DNA of 64,000 bases from Lytechinus variegatus (taxonomy: Eukaryota; Echinodermata; Echinoidea; Temnopleuroida; Toxopneustidae): assembly GCF_018143015.1 (NCBI RefSeq), contig NC_054746.1:21094464-21158463 (forward strand), written 5' to 3'. Position 1 is the stretch's first letter. Each line of letters starts with the position of its first letter. Position numbers and translations under genes: made by a program. Positions 62,283 to 64,000 of the stretch are shown piece after piece. Below the pieces are notes generated by a model. The model did not search any database. It had not been told where the DNA came from and saw nothing but the letters and a program-made list of their open reading frames with translations.

Positions 62283-64000
62283 ACTAAAATCATATATGAT
62301 TATAAATTATAAAAATGCTGAATATGTAATAAAAATAGAATAAATGAAGATCGAAATTTTTGCCAATTGAATTAAACTAGTAGTAGGGACGCATTCATCC
62401 TTGAGATCAAATTTAACAAATGCAATCCAATTCATAATTCATTCATGTCATATAAAATCAATGAATTGTCATTTGTTACACTTGCCAATTCTAATTACGG
62501 TTTTAACTGGGAAAATTATGATCTTGGAATCATAACATATGACAAATTAAGCAATGTATACAATAAATGTCACAGAGATTGGCCTTGTCATCTACATTAT
62601 GCAAAAAAATATTTAAAAGACTATACAGCTGTTTGATGGCCTGCTATTAAATGGCAGAATGTTAACACACCTGTTATTTGTTTATGAGGTAATGAGGCAA
62701 CATTGCAGGTGTATAGATAATAGTGTTCATACACCAACTCAAGGTAAGTTATATAAACAGCACTTGGAATAAATTTATGTTGACCTAAAAAGTTGCTGGT
62801 AAAAAATAATGGTGGAGATGATGATGATTATGATCATTAGCTATTTTTGGTATTCAATTCCAGGTTTCCACACAACCTAAACGTTCAGAGTAAAGCAATC
62901 ATTTTGCTTTAAGATCAAGATCCTTCTTTCTTGATTAAATGATCTCCAAGTATATTATATAATTATTATCATCAATTCAAATAACTTCTGTCACAAACAT
63001 TTTTTTAATAATTGAGATTTGTGAAACTGCTGTGTCTGCAACTGGCGATATTCCTATTACAGGGACAGCATATATAATTCCTGAAATGGAACCTCATTGT
63101 AAGAACTAAGAAGCAAACAGAAAAACCATCATAAAGGAAATTGTTTTAGACATCTCTGAAGGTCTAGGTACAATCGAGTACATTGTTCTATCCATTCATA
63201 CTGAATAATACAAAGCTTTACATGATTGACTCAATCTAATGAACCAGCACTCTTGAAATATACATTTAATGTGAGCTGTTGTTTGATCATACCAGCATAT
63301 CAAAGGCTGCATGCAACTGACATACTTTCATCCTTGAAACATGCTTTTTAAGATCGATGCGTTCATGCAATCTTTTAATGGTAGTAAAAATCTTTCAAAA
63401 AGCAGTCACGAAACACTGAATAAGGGGCATTTTGAAATTGATTTCGGCATTACACAGAACCAAGGATTTGAATGAACTCAACATAATTCTCGATCAGGTA
63501 CTTCCTGGGTCAAACTGTGAGTATGAAGAATGGTGGGTGGGCTTGAAATTGGGGGAGGATTTATCTTTGATTGGAAAAATTAAACTCTACCCTTTGGTAA
63601 ACATGCATTGTGTTACACAATTTGTGTAATACTAATCTAGCCTATGAAAATTGATTGAACATACTAAAAGTTTTAAATTGAGTTTCTGAAAATAAAACCC
63701 CCACAATTTGTATGTAAGCTTTCTCCACAAATTGAAAAAGAACTGATCACAACAAAGGAACAAATGAAAAATCTAGGCTGATAATAACTGCCTAAGTAAA
63801 ATCATTTTACTCAGGTGTTTTCCATGAAAACTATAACTTGGTACCAATGTACCAAAGAAAACAGACTTTGAATACAGCTTTCATTGAATATTCACTTCTA
63901 AACTACAGACATAGCAGTCACTCTCCAATTAATACTATTCAACATGAGGGTATGGTGGGCAAGACTAGGCTTAGTAATACGAGTATCTGTTGGACAAGAC

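Larger units (their letters stand above)
59614..64000 (-). other. PACS: PACS intron continuing past the window edge
   Basis: The exon at 59507-59613 starts in phase 0 with a consensus acceptor, so upstream coding exons must exist. The expected preceding segment (human ILVNTSDWQGQ-like) was looked for on the minus strand to 64000 and not found. The stretch contains a MITE, a purine tract and a 200-bp duplication, and otherwise AT-rich DNA. Confidence 0.6.

Overview
The window is animal nuclear DNA: AT-rich, with split genes, short exons with consensus splice sites, and many transposable-element fragments. It is most likely from an echinoderm, probably a sea urchin. That rests on the repeat vocabulary (the dispersed minisatellite with TGACCTTTGACCT cores, GGGCCC-ended MITEs, CAGTGGCGTA-ended hAT-like elements) and on gene sequences that sit about as close to vertebrate orthologues as an invertebrate deuterostome would. 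No search was run. All homology calls are from recognition of protein sequence.

Three protein-coding genes can be supported, all on the minus strand. (1) 4.26-10.4 kb: the six C-terminal exons of a calpain-type gene encoding a penta-EF-hand domain. No protease exons are found upstream, and the last exon runs into a palindromic MITE that supplies the stop codon. (2) 23.97-37.13 kb: an apparently complete MTBP gene (partner of Treslin/TICRR in replication origin firing). It is modelled here as 17 exons and 1079 residues with every splice phase consistent; only exon 6/7 is uncertain. (3) 47.77-59.61 kb: the nine C-terminal exons of PACS (phosphofurin acidic cluster sorting protein), 387 residues, with the 5' part beyond the right edge of the window.

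Layout: 0-4 kb repeat-rich DNA with an 8-bp-flanked hAT-like element; 4-10.5 kb calpain C-terminus, with LINE and microsatellite DNA in its introns; 10.5-14.3 kb LINE tail and a TAC microsatellite; 14.4-21.8 kb a recent 3.7-kb direct tandem duplication, each unit carrying a large minisatellite element; 21.8-37.1 kb MTBP and its 3' side; 37.1-47.8 kb intergenic DNA and/or PACS 3' UTR with MITEs, a LINE tail and a decayed tandem repeat; 47.8-64 kb PACS with element-rich introns, including a minisatellite element split by a 1.77-kb hAT-like insertion with a perfect 8-bp target duplication.

The three genes are functionally unrelated neighbours, with no operon-like logic. The main points of interest are evolutionary: exon-copy relics next to their parent exons in both MTBP and PACS, a MITE forming a calpain C-terminus, a possibly repeat-derived end of an MTBP exon, a cluster of CDK-type sites in the MTBP basic tail, and a dispersed element that carries arrays of perfect nuclear-receptor DR1 motifs (17 in this window). 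No convincing undescribed multi-gene system, no RNA gene, and no LTR or virus-like element was recognised.
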